Shown here piece after piece: positions 8,495-16,733 of a stretch of DNA of 64,000 bases. A program made the position numbers and the translations under genes. The DNA comes from JANSYA01 sp965243385 (lineage in GTDB: Bacteria; Spirochaetota; Leptospiria; Leptospirales; Leptonemataceae): positions 4,340,001 through 4,404,000 of the forward strand of contig CBDEUV010000002.1 in assembly GCA_965243385.1 (NCBI GenBank). Reading direction: 5' to 3'. Position 1 is the stretch's first letter; every line of letters begins with the position of its first letter. The notes beneath the pieces were generated by a model. It made no database searches. It saw only the letters and a list, made by a program, of their open reading frames with translations, and had not been told where the DNA came from.

Positions 8495-8887
8495 ATGCTA
8501 AAGATAAATCATCTTCTACTTACAATAGCAATTTCCGCGGCTCTGCTCGTGGCCTGTGCGGGAACGCTGCCGGTCGGTGATCCGCGTTTCGGTCGGGGCG
8601 CGTCGCCCTTTACGCCGTCCTCGTACACCTATCCGGCTCCGGGTTACGGAGCGGTGGTCGATATCGGAACGAAGACCGGCACCTCCTGCATTACCGAAAG
8701 GAGTTATCCGCTGCCCTATCCGCTTGCGGCGGCGACCGTGTCGATGCACGGCGACGGCTCGATCGAAACCGCCGCGCGTCTGGGCGGCATCACCGAAGTG
8801 ATGAGTGTATCGTATCGCTATAAGAATTCCGGCCTGAGCTTGTTCGGAATGCAGACGCAGATCTGCACGATTGTAACCGGGGAATAG
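8495..8887 (+). CDS. TRL-like family lipoprotein 2
   Basis: 130 residues from the ATG at 8495, chosen because it gives a proper signal peptide (LLLTIAISAALLVAC, lipobox LVAC). The frame is open further upstream, but only through the previous gene. The TRL pattern follows: GTKTGTSCITERSYPLPY, GDGSIETAARLGGITEVMSV and the end CTIVTGE, with an insertion (YPLPYPLAAATVSM) where lipoprotein 1 has VLALFAS. It is the second of a tandem pair and ends before a strong terminator. Confidence 0.8.
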   Translation: MLKINHLLLTIAISAALLVACAGTLPVGDPRFGRGASPFTPSSYTYPAPGYGAVVDIGTKTGTSCITERSYPLPYPLAAATVSMHGDGSIETAARLGGITEVMSVSYRYKNSGLSLFGMQTQICTIVTGE

Positions 8888-8931
8888 GAATCAAGAGAAG
8901 CGACGGCCGTCAATATCGTCGGCGAAACGCA

Positions 8932-8970
8932 AAACGCGCCAGAATGCCCGGGGCAGCCTGGCGCGTTTTT
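8932..8970. terminator. Bidirectional terminator between convergent genes
   Basis: AAACGCGCCAG (8932-8942) pairs perfectly with CTGGCGCGTTT (8958-8968), with T on one side and A on the other. It separates the TRL-like pair (plus) from the aldolase (minus). Confidence 0.85.
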
Positions 8971-9012
8971 GATTTACGATTGCGAGCAGCGGTTTCGCTC
9001 TCGCGATGAGAA

Positions 9013-10071
9013 TCAGGCGATGGTGATTTGCTGGTCCAGGTATACGTCCTGGATCGTATGCAGCAGTTTCGCGCCTTCGTCCATCGGCCGCTGGAAAGCT
9101 TTACGGCCCGAGATCAGGCCGGTGCCGCCGGCGCGTTTGTTGATCACCGCGGTTTTTACGGCTTCCGCGAAATCGTTATCGCCGGACGCGCCGCCTGAAT
9201 TGATCAGGCCGGCGCGGCCCATATAACAGTTCATGACCTGATAGCGGCACAGGTCGATGGGATGATCGCTGGTCAGGTCGCTGTATACTTTCGGGTGCGT
9301 CTTCGCGAATTTTAACGCGTTGAATCCGCCGTTATTTTCGGGCAGTTTTTGTTTGATGATGTCGGCCTCGATCGTAACGCCCAGATGATTCGCCTGGCCC
9401 GTTAAATCCGCGGCGACATGATAGTCTTTGTCGGCTTTGAAGCTCGAGTTGCGGGTATAACACCAGAGCACCGTCGCCATGCCGAGTTCGTGCGCATGTT
9501 GGAAGGCCTGTGCGATTTCAACGATCTGGCGATTGGATTCCTCCGAGCCGAAATAGATCGTCGCGCCCACGGCGACCGCGCCCATATTCCAGGCTTCTTC
9601 GATATTGCCGAATAGAATCTGATCGAAAGTATTCGGATAGGTCATCAATTCGTTGTGATTGATCTTTACGAGAAACGGAATCTTGTGCGCGTACTTGCGC
9701 GCCACGGAACCGAGCACGCCGAAAGTAGAAGCGACTGCGTTGCATCCGCCTTCGATGGCGAGTTTAACGATATTTTCGGGATCGAAATAGATCGGATTCG
9801 GAGCGAAGCTCGCGCCGCCGGTATGTTCGATGCCCTGGTCGACGGGTAAGATCGAAACATAACCGGTGCCGGCCAGGCGGCCTGAATTAAAAAGCTGCCC
9901 CAGGCTGCGCAGTACCTGCGGGTTGCGATCGGTGATGCCGTATGTCGTGTTGATGAAATCCGGCCCCGGCAGGTGCAGCAGATCTTTCGATACTTTCGCT
10001 GTGTGGCCGAGCAGGCTTCCGGCGTCGCCGCCGAGATATTCTTCGATTTTTGCGTGAGATGTTGCGGTCAT
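9013..10071 (-). CDS. fbaB: Class I fructose-bisphosphate aldolase (DhnA/FbaB type)
   Basis: 352 residues. It cleaves fructose 1,6-bisphosphate to dihydroxyacetone phosphate and glyceraldehyde 3-phosphate through a lysine Schiff base. Family marks are LPVDQGIEHTGGASF (about 75-90), FLVKINHNELMTYP, GAVAVGATIYFGSEES, VLWCYTRNSSFK, ADIIKQKLPENNGGF (probable Schiff-base Lys in IIKQKLP), and the phosphate-binding GLINSGGASGDNDF and GGTGLISGRKAFQRP. Length and motifs match the bacterial/archaeal-type enzymes. The Shine-Dalgarno sequence is CAGGAAA. It is a single gene, fitting with the PPi-PFK at 4010. Confidence 0.95.
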   Translation of the reverse strand: MTATSHAKIEEYLGGDAGSLLGHTAKVSKDLLHLPGPDFINTTYGITDRNPQVLRSLGQLFNSGRLAGTGYVSILPVDQGIEHTGGASFAPNPIYFDPENIVKLAIEGGCNAVASTFGVLGSVARKYAHKIPFLVKINHNELMTYPNTFDQILFGNIEEAWNMGAVAVGATIYFGSEESNRQIVEIAQAFQHAHELGMATVLWCYTRNSSFKADKDYHVAADLTGQANHLGVTIEADIIKQKLPENNGGFNALKFAKTHPKVYSDLTSDHPIDLCRYQVMNCYMGRAGLINSGGASGDNDFAEAVKTAVINKRAGGTGLISGRKAFQRPMDEGAKLLHTIQDVYLDQQITIA

Positions 10072-10230
10072 AGTAGGTGTTTCCTGTTAGAGATTCAGTT
10101 GAGAATATTGTGCGGGCATTCGCTCCGCGATACTTCGGAGTGGCGGCAAACCAGGGTTCCGATATCCGTCGATAGGCATTGAGGCGCCCTGGTGTTCAAC
10201 ATGCAGACCGCCACGCTTTGCCCGTCTCCG

Positions 10231-10971
10231 TCACTCCTGTTCGAGCGACGCCACCAGGCTCGTCTGCGAAAGGCCTTCGTTCGTCGATTTGCCGAAGAAC
10301 TGCAGTTCCACTTCTGAAATACTCGCTTCGCTGAGCTGCGCTTCCGCCGCTTCGGTGATCGACATGCGCATGGTGATCCAGGCATTTTGCGTTTCGAAAA
10401 GCTGTTCGCGGCGCGTCGTGCGATTTCCCGTCGCCGAATTGCTTTCACGAGGCTCCGATTCCCAGACCGCGCCTTCGACTCCGAAGTCATCCGCGAGATC
10501 CGAAATATACGCGCGCACTGTGTCGCGATTGCCGCGGCGCACGAGGCGGACGACCTTCAGGCTGTCGTCGTTCGAAAAGAGCGTGATGCTTGCGTCGGCC
10601 GGCGCGTCCGGCAGCTCCCCGCCCGTGAAGCTGCGAGCGGTTGCTTCCGCGTCTGCATCGCCGTCGCGCGAAGCTTCGAGCTCTACGCGACCGGTTTCTG
10701 TGGACTCCGTTGCTTGCCAGCCCGCGCGCTTGAGATTCGCGACGGTCGTAGCCACCGGCGAATTCCAGGCGAAAGCGTCGAGCTTCGGCGGATGTTCCAG
10801 ATCCGCGTGTCGCTGGCCGCCGCAGCTTACGAGCGCGAAGAGCGTCGCGGCCGTAGCAATCACCGCTATCAGAACCAGCGAGCGACGCGGGGCGTCCGGT
10901 CGACTCGCGGTCGGATGGTTTTGATGATCACGATCGTAAGCAGTCGAATCGGACCGGGGCGAGAGACTCAT
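10231..10971 (-). CDS. Predicted lipoprotein, unknown function
   Basis: 246 residues if read from the second ATG at 10971, which has GGGAAAG six bases upstream. The ATG at 10977 is the alternative. After a 30-residue basic and polar head comes a hydrophobic segment, SLVLIAVIATAATLFALVSC, with a lipobox-like LVSCGG. The long head is unusual, so it could instead be a membrane-anchored protein. The rest is acidic, with a region like a bacterial house-cleaning domain: VRLVRRGNRDTVRAYISDLADDFG and TTRREQLFETQNAWITMRMS. No family is recognised. Confidence 0.7.
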   Translation of the reverse strand: MSLSPRSDSTAYDRDHQNHPTASRPDAPRRSLVLIAVIATAATLFALVSCGGQRHADLEHPPKLDAFAWNSPVATTVANLKRAGWQATESTETGRVELEASRDGDADAEATARSFTGGELPDAPADASITLFSNDDSLKVVRLVRRGNRDTVRAYISDLADDFGVEGAVWESEPRESNSATGNRTTRREQLFETQNAWITMRMSITEAAEAQLSEASISEVELQFFGKSTNEGLSQTSLVASLEQE

Positions 10972-11249
10972 TCGCATCTTTCCCGCGTAACCCGCTTAGC
11001 CCAGGTGCCAAGCACTATTTTAACGCGAGCCTTTGTGACCTGTATCAGCGCGCAGTAAGGCGGAGTAGCGGCAGCCGGTTCCGACTCTGGCGCCGGGCGG
11101 AAAAGGATTGCCAGGAGAGAGTTGATATGAGACATAATCTTATCGTCGGGTTTTTGCACTCTTAAAAAATGCTAAACAAATGTTAGTGGCTTTGTCCGCA
11201 GGCGATTCCACCCGGGGCCGTGCCCCGAGCGGCAAACCCGGAAACGAAT

Positions 11250-12881
11250 ATGAAATACGATAAGATTCGCGGAAAAAGCGTGGCCGAGTGTATGATGAAG
11301 CTGCGCAGCGCGTACGGTTCCCAGGCGATCATTCTGTCCACGCGCGAAGTCCAGGAGGGCGGTCTGCTGGGATCCGGGCTGTTTTCGCGCAAGCTATACG
11401 AAATTGATTTTATGCTGCCGGAGGACGCCGTGACCGGCTCTGCCGCAGGGGGCGGCTCCTCGGGCTCAGGCGGCGCCAGAGGCGGTCGTGATCGTTCGGC
11501 TCTGGGACGCGCGCTGTTCGATGCCGCCGCGACCGCCCGCCAGACCCGGGAAGCGGTTGCGGGCCAGAGTCTGAGCGAATCCACGGAAAGCTCGCTCGCT
11601 CGTTCTACAGGTGCCGGCGCCGGCTCTCCGGCTTTCCCATCGAAAGCAGGCGATCGGGGAGATCGAAAGCTCAGCGTCCCCGGTCAGCCGATTCCACCAT
11701 TGGCCTCCAGCATCTCGGGTGCCCCGCGCACCGACGCGGGGCGACCGGCGGATTCGTCGGGCGGCGGTCGCGATTTGCTGCAGAGTCCGCTGGCCAGCCG
11801 AACCCCGGAAGAAATCCAGTTGGAGCGCGAAGCTCTGGATCTGTTGCTCTCGGAGGAGCCTGCCGCAGGAGGGCTGAAGCGGGCCTCCGCGCAGCCGCTC
11901 GGATCTGAAACCATTGCGGCGAGCTCGCTGACTGCGGAGCCGGAATTGGTCGGCCCCGCGCAGGACCCTGAAATGGCTGAAATGATGGAAGAAACGCGAG
12001 AATCGGACGGCTATGCCCGTGGGCCGGGCCAGGGTCTTGAAAGCGGTGGAGATGAGCGCTTCGGTCGCATTCTGCATCGCATTCGGGGGCGGTTGCTCTC
12101 GTCTCAGGTCAGCAACGACTTCGCCGATCGTTTCCTGCAGCAGGTCGATCACAGTCTGTCGCGGGTTGAGCGGGCCGAATATCGCAACGTCGAAGAGCGT
12201 TCGTTAAAGAAGTTGGCCGAGGTGATTCGCACCGTTCCCGATATCGCCCCGCGGCACGGGGAGTGCCAGGCGGTGATGCTGATGGGGCCGACGGGTTCCG
12301 GAAAAACGACGAGTCTGGCGAAACTCGCCGCTCGCTATCATATAATGCAGGGGCGCGAGGTTTCGATCTATAGCCTCGACCATTACCGGCTGGCGGCGAC
12401 CGAACAGCTCAAGACCTACGCCGGCGTGATGGACGTGCCGTTCTTCGCCCCGCTGACGCCCGGGGATTTCGCTGAATATCTGCGCCGGGACGGCGCGGAG
12501 CTGATGCTGATCGACACCTCCGGCATCGGCTATCGGGACGCGGACCGCATTGAGCAGCTCCAGGAGTATGTAGAAGCCTGTGAAGTGCGTCTGGAGAAGC
12601 ATCTGGTGCTGGCCGCGAACACCAATGCAGGGATGCTGGAAAAAATATTGCTTGCCTACGACCAAATCGGGCTGGATAAAATTATCCTGACCAAGCTGGA
12701 CGAGTCAGATTTTCTGGGGGCATTTATCGAGCTTGCCGATAAATACAACAGACCGTTTTCATTTTTGATGAACGGTCAGGACGTTCCCGGAAGCATTCTG
12801 GAAGCGGAGCCCTTAGAACTCGCTCGCATGGTGCTGAGCGGGGCCGGCGGCTCCGGCGAAGGAATGGATGCGGGGACTTGA
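11250..12881 (+). CDS. flhF: Flagellar biosynthesis GTPase FlhF
   Basis: 543 residues from the ATG at 11250 (MKYDKIRGKSVAECMMKLRSAYGS, the usual FlhF start). The N-terminal B domain covers about 1-60. A long unstructured linker rich in S, A, G and P covers about 65-265. The N domain follows, then the SRP-type G domain from about residue 340: MGPTGSGKTTS (G1), YSLDHYRLAATEQL (G2/ADR-like), LIDTSGIG (G3) and LTKLDE (G4). FlhF sets pole placement and number of flagella, working with FlhG. It is the first gene of flhF-flhG-13883-fliA. The G2 motif has DHYRLAA where many FlhF have DTYRIGA. Confidence 0.95.
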   Translation: MKYDKIRGKSVAECMMKLRSAYGSQAIILSTREVQEGGLLGSGLFSRKLYEIDFMLPEDAVTGSAAGGGSSGSGGARGGRDRSALGRALFDAAATARQTREAVAGQSLSESTESSLARSTGAGAGSPAFPSKAGDRGDRKLSVPGQPIPPLASSISGAPRTDAGRPADSSGGGRDLLQSPLASRTPEEIQLEREALDLLLSEEPAAGGLKRASAQPLGSETIAASSLTAEPELVGPAQDPEMAEMMEETRESDGYARGPGQGLESGGDERFGRILHRIRGRLLSSQVSNDFADRFLQQVDHSLSRVERAEYRNVEERSLKKLAEVIRTVPDIAPRHGECQAVMLMGPTGSGKTTSLAKLAARYHIMQGREVSIYSLDHYRLAATEQLKTYAGVMDVPFFAPLTPGDFAEYLRRDGAELMLIDTSGIGYRDADRIEQLQEYVEACEVRLEKHLVLAANTNAGMLEKILLAYDQIGLDKIILTKLDESDFLGAFIELADKYNRPFSFLMNGQDVPGSILEAEPLELARMVLSGAGGSGEGMDAGT

Positions 12882-12910
12882 GATACGTCTCCTCAGGAAT
12901 CTGACATAAG

Positions 12911-13873
12911 ATGGAAATTATGGATCAGGCAGCCAACCTAAGAAAGCTGGCCGGCGAACGAAGCGAAACTGAGCCGCAGGCCGGCGCCGCCGCTGGAACC
13001 ACTACCCTGGAACGCACGGAACTGGAAGATATCGACGCCCCCGAAACGCGCCGTGGACGAGTCGTCGCGGTGACCTCCGGTAAGGGCGGAGTCGGCAAAT
13101 CGACCCTGTCTGTGAACATGGCCATCGCCCTGGGGCGCCTGGGAAAAAAAGTCCTGCTCTTCGATGGCGACCTGGGCCTCGCGAATATCAACGTCTTGAT
13201 GGGCATCATTCCCGAGTTCAGCATCTACGAAGTGCTGAAAGGCAAAAAGAAACTCTCTGATATCATCATCCCCACCGGATTCGGCATCGACATCATCGCC
13301 GGCGCGAACGGAATCTCACAGCTTGCTAACCTTACGGACGCCCAGCGCGATCTCTTCGTTGAACAGCTGTCCGAGCTGGACGGCTACGACGTGCTCTTGA
13401 TCGACACGGGCGCGGGCGTCGGCTCGAACGTACTCGGACTTGTCCTGCCTGCCGACGATATCGTCGTCGTAACGACGCCGGAACCCACTGCGATCACCGA
13501 CGCGTACGGCATGATTAAGTCGATTGTCGCGGCCAGCGGCGCGGAAAAGAAAGTCAAGCTGGTCGTGAATCGCGCGCCGTCCGCCATCGAGGCGAAGCGG
13601 GTTGCGGATCGTCTGATGAGCATCTCCAGCCAGTTTTTAAAGATCGGGGTGGAGAGCCTCGGATTTGTTTTTGAAGAAAATCTCGTCCAAAAGAGTATTC
13701 GCAGCCAGCGACCGCATGTCGTGCTGTATCCGGGCTCGAAGAGCGCGGCGTGCATCAACCACATCGGAGCGCGGCTCGTTAACGCATCTGTAAAGGAGGA
13801 TTCGCAGGGAATATTCGCGTTTTTTCAGCAGTTTCTCGGACTGGGTCAGTCCCGCAATTCCGGGGAGCTATAG
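12911..13873 (+). CDS. flhG: Flagellar number regulator FlhG/FleN (MinD-like ATPase)
   Basis: 320 residues; the second ATG at 12920 (MDQAANLRKL) is the more FlhG-like start. The N terminus DQAANLRKLAGER is the short conserved helix known to stimulate the FlhF GTPase. The deviant Walker A is TSGKGGVGKST (55-65), the switch I-like element is DGDLGLANINVLMG, and the Walker B is LIDTGAGVGSNVL. The C terminus is an amphipathic region. The protein limits flagellar number as an ATP-dependent membrane-binding dimer. It follows flhF by 29 bases. Confidence 0.95.
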   Translation: MEIMDQAANLRKLAGERSETEPQAGAAAGTTTLERTELEDIDAPETRRGRVVAVTSGKGGVGKSTLSVNMAIALGRLGKKVLLFDGDLGLANINVLMGIIPEFSIYEVLKGKKKLSDIIIPTGFGIDIIAGANGISQLANLTDAQRDLFVEQLSELDGYDVLLIDTGAGVGSNVLGLVLPADDIVVVTTPEPTAITDAYGMIKSIVAASGAEKKVKLVVNRAPSAIEAKRVADRLMSISSQFLKIGVESLGFVFEENLVQKSIRSQRPHVVLYPGSKSAACINHIGARLVNASVKEDSQGIFAFFQQFLGLGQSRNSGEL

Positions 13874-13882
13874 GCCGATCTC

Positions 13883-14320
13883 GTGAACCTGATGATCAAA
13901 TTCGTCGGGGTCTTCGCCGTAATCGGACTGATCCTATCGGTCAGCTTCGGAATCATCGGCGGGAATCGCATCTTTTCGCTGATACTGACCGCGGTGCTCT
14001 GCAGCATACTGTCTGGAGCGCTGGGAGCCGGCACCTACAAAGTGCTGGAACAGCGAGTGCCCGAGTTCCTCGAGATCTTCATGCCCCATGGCGGCCTGGG
14101 TGGTGATGACTTAGAGCTTGGCGATGAATCGGGATACGACGAAGGCGATCTGGACGCGGAAGGATACGCGAGTTCTGAAGCGGACGAAAGCGTCGCAGCT
14201 GCTGCGGCGGATACGAAGCAATTCGGAGATCATATTATTGTAGACAAGATTAAGATTAAGAACGAACCCAAGTTAATCGCTGAAGCCATCAAAACGATGC
14301 TGGCCAAAGACGAAGCTTGA
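13883..14320 (+). CDS. Small membrane protein of the flagellar operon
   Basis: 145 residues with a GTG start (ATG at 13892 is the alternative). Two close membrane segments (VGVFAVIGLILSVSFGIIG and IFSLILTAVLCSILSGALGAG) are followed by a cytoplasmic tail. The tail has a very acidic stretch (GGDDLELGDESGYDEGDLDAE) and a final conserved-looking helix (KLIAEAIKTMLAKDEA). It starts 9 bases after flhG and ends 37 bases before fliA, so it is in the operon. Spirochaete flagellar operons are known to carry an unnamed small protein between the MinD-like and sigma genes. Its role is not known to me. Confidence 0.85.
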   Translation: MNLMIKFVGVFAVIGLILSVSFGIIGGNRIFSLILTAVLCSILSGALGAGTYKVLEQRVPEFLEIFMPHGGLGGDDLELGDESGYDEGDLDAEGYASSEADESVAAAAADTKQFGDHIIVDKIKIKNEPKLIAEAIKTMLAKDEA

Positions 14321-14357
14321 GTGCGAGCGTAGCGAAACAGTATTCATAATCAATTAC

Positions 14358-15155
14358 ATGGGCAAGATCTGGGACAAATATAAGGATCACGAAGAGATCG
14401 AGCTCTGGCGCGAATATCGCCGGAGTAAGAATCGGGAAGTTCGTGATTTTCTGGTCGAGAAGTACTCGCCCCTCGTAAAATACGTGGCCGGTAAAGTGGC
14501 TATCGGCATGCCGCAGAATGTGGAATTCGACGACCTGGTCAGCTACGGCAGCTTCGGCCTGCTCGACGCCATCGAGAAATTCGACCCCGACCGCGATATC
14601 AAATTCAAGACGTACGCGATGACCCGGATCCGCGGGGCCATCTTCGACGAACTACGCAGCATCGACTGGATTCCGCGCTCCATTCGTCAGAAAGCGAAGC
14701 AGGTCGAAGAGACCATCGCCACGCTCGAAAACAAACTGGGCCACACCGTCGACGACGAAGACATCGCGAAAGAGATGAATCTCTCGCTGGACGAGCTGCA
14801 TACGCTGCTCACGAAAATCTCCGGCACGAGCATGATCTCGCTGAACGATATCTGGTATCTCGGCGACGACAACGACGAAGTCTCGTTCATGGAGACGCTC
14901 GAATCTCCGCAAAATCTGAATCCGGATACTTTGATCGAAAAAGAAGAGATCAAAGGCGTGATCGTCGAGGCGATCAAGCACCTGCCGGACAAAGAAAAGA
15001 AAGTCATCGTTCTCTACTATTACGAAGATCTCACGCTCAAGGAAATCGGCGAAGTGCTCGAAGTTACCGAGAGCCGGATCTCACAGCTGCACACCAAAGC
15101 GATCATGCGTTTGCGCGGGAAGCTCATGCGCATGAAAAACGCGCTGAAAAAATAA
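14358..15155 (+). CDS. fliA: RNA polymerase sigma factor FliA/WhiG (sigma-28)
   Basis: 265 residues. Region 2 is DFLVEKYSPLVKYVAGKVAI, then FDDLVSYGSFGLLDAIEKFDPDRDIKFKTYAMTRIRGAIFDELRSIDWIPRS, the FliA/WhiG hallmark. Region 3 is QVEETIATLENKLGHTVDDEDIAKEMNLS, and region 4 ends with HTH residues TLKEIGEVLEVTESRISQLHTKAIMRLRGKL. It should direct transcription of late flagellar genes. Matching promoters are visible before flaG (18229) and the first flagellin (27788). It is the last gene of the flhF operon. No FlgM was recognised in the window. Confidence 0.95.
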   Translation: MGKIWDKYKDHEEIELWREYRRSKNREVRDFLVEKYSPLVKYVAGKVAIGMPQNVEFDDLVSYGSFGLLDAIEKFDPDRDIKFKTYAMTRIRGAIFDELRSIDWIPRSIRQKAKQVEETIATLENKLGHTVDDEDIAKEMNLSLDELHTLLTKISGTSMISLNDIWYLGDDNDEVSFMETLESPQNLNPDTLIEKEEIKGVIVEAIKHLPDKEKKVIVLYYYEDLTLKEIGEVLEVTESRISQLHTKAIMRLRGKLMRMKNALKK

Positions 15156-15460
15156 ACCCCAATCCCGGTCCGGCTGCTGCCGCACCGGGCCGCACCCACC
15201 CCCTCGTGGGTGGTCCTCAGTACTGGAGGCGGGTACGAAGATCTCGCGCGCGGCGGCGGCTCCGGGCCCGCCAGGAACGCCGCGGTTATATCACAAAAAC
15301 CTCCGTCCCGCAAGCCAAATCTGTCACACCCATCGTGTATGATACAATCGGCGGGAAGTGCGCCTGCCTTTCGCACACGGATCGCAAACGACGCTCCCGG
15401 CGGCTCCTCTGAGCGCGAAATTCCGTGGACAGATCTCAGGCCCCCCGCGCGTAATGAAGG
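15156..15460. other. Intergenic stretch with one hairpin, no gene seen
   Basis: 305 bases between fliA and the DUF2164 gene. A hairpin at about 15192-15212 (CACCCACC...GGGTGG) has no T run, so it could be a weak or Rho-dependent end for the flagellar operon. Both strands give only short R/S/P-rich frames typical of chance reading in GC-rich DNA. Confidence 0.5.
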
Positions 15461-15730
15461 ATGTCGATTCGATTAGCCCCCGGCGATTTCGATGATGCCG
15501 TTCCTTCGATCCAGCGCTATATGCTTGAGGAGCACGAACTGGAACTCACCGGCCTGGAAGCCCAATTCCTGCTCAAGTTCTTTCTTCAAGAAATCGGCCC
15601 CATGGTTTATAATCAGGCGATCGGCGACGCTGAATCGTACTTTCGGGAGAAGGTCGAGGATCTGCCTTCCGTATGTTTCGAAGAGCCTATGACTTACTGG
15701 GCCCAGGCCGCGAAGAAGAAGAAAAAATAG
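15461..15730 (+). CDS. DUF2164 family protein
   Basis: 89 residues. The pattern AVPSIQRYMLEEHELELTGLEAQFLLKFFLQEIGPMVYNQAIGDAE, then REKVEDLPSVCFE, matches DUF2164, a small helical family with the fixed FFLEEIGPxxYNQAIxDA core. The start has GAAGGATGTC. The C terminus is a run of lysines (AAKKKKK). Function of the family is unknown. It stands alone between fliA and the LRR lipoprotein. Confidence 0.85.
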   Translation: MSIRLAPGDFDDAVPSIQRYMLEEHELELTGLEAQFLLKFFLQEIGPMVYNQAIGDAESYFREKVEDLPSVCFEEPMTYWAQAAKKKKK

Positions 15731-15799
15731 GCCTGCCGCTATCAACGTGAGTGATCGGCGAAAGGAGATCCCTTTCGGAAGGTCGATCGTCCAATAGTC

Positions 15800-16606
15800 A
15801 TGAAGAACTCCATCAACGCGATCATAGTCGCATCCATCGCCTCGTCGCTTGTCCACTGCGCGCCGAATCTGGAGGAACCGCAAAGCTATCTTGCGTCGAT
15901 TGGAAAAGAGTTCAGCACAGTCGAACTCAAAAGAGTCTCTATACTGGATCTGTCCGGAACTGATATTAGTGGCGAAGGCCTCATTCATCTGCAATCGCTT
16001 CCCGAATTGAGGCATCTAAATTTAGGCCAGACCGGAATCACCGACGAGAATTTGCGGGCCCTCCGTCCGCTGCAGCGCTTAAAGAATCTCGATTTGCCGG
16101 AAACGCGGATCGGGAACGCCGGTCTCGCATCCCTGAAGCCTTTGCGTAGTCTTGAAGGACTTCGCCTGGACCGCACGCGGATTAGCGACGCCGGTCTACA
16201 GCATTTGGGCGACTTTCCAGAGCTCGTATCTCTGGGTCTGGCCGGTACCGATGTCACGGATGCGGGTATGGTCTGGCTGGCGAAGATTCGCCGACTGAAT
16301 TCGCTGAGCCTGGAACAGACGGCGATCACGGACGCCGGGCTTGCGCAGTTGAGTTCGCTCCACGATTTGCACTATTTGATTCTTGCTGGAACTGAAATCA
16401 CGGACGTGAGTCTGCAGCACATAAAAGCTTTTCGCAAGCTGGCGGGATTGGACCTCTCCGGTACGCGGGTTACGGATCGCGGCCTGGAGCAGCTCAAAGA
16501 TTTAAGACTGCTGCAATGGATTCTACTGGAAGACACCGCCGTGACCGCCGACGGACTCGCCGGTCTGCAGGCGTCGCTGCCCGATCTGGAGTTCCGGGGG
16601 CCCTGA
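15800..16606 (+). CDS. Leucine-rich-repeat lipoprotein
   Basis: 268 residues. The signal peptide MKNSINAIIVASIASSLVHC has lipobox LVHC. From about residue 45 there are about nine repeats of 24 residues with the form L..LDLxxTxITDxGLxxLxxL, for example LRHLNLGQTGITDENLRAL, LKNLDLPETRIGNAGLASL and LAGLDLSGTRVTDRGLEQL. This is the bacterial GALA/cysteine-less LRR type that makes a curved protein-binding surface. It is probably on the outer membrane or in the periplasm and could bind host or partner proteins (inference). LRR lipoproteins are common in Leptospira. Confidence 0.9.
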   Translation: MKNSINAIIVASIASSLVHCAPNLEEPQSYLASIGKEFSTVELKRVSILDLSGTDISGEGLIHLQSLPELRHLNLGQTGITDENLRALRPLQRLKNLDLPETRIGNAGLASLKPLRSLEGLRLDRTRISDAGLQHLGDFPELVSLGLAGTDVTDAGMVWLAKIRRLNSLSLEQTAITDAGLAQLSSLHDLHYLILAGTEITDVSLQHIKAFRKLAGLDLSGTRVTDRGLEQLKDLRLLQWILLEDTAVTADGLAGLQASLPDLEFRGP

Positions 16607-16733
16607 GCGCGTTTTCACGGCGGAGCTTATCGACCTTTCGGCTTCCGTCTGGTGGCTTTCGTGCGCGAAAAGGCCTTTGCAGCATTCGAGTCGCCCGGCG
16701 ATGTTGGATTGAATTCTGGAGCAGTACCATTCA

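Noticed and set aside
10968..11159. 63-codon minus-strand frame that overlaps the lipoprotein start at 10971 as ATGA
   Set aside because: The text has no signal or domain, and the overlap can arise by chance.
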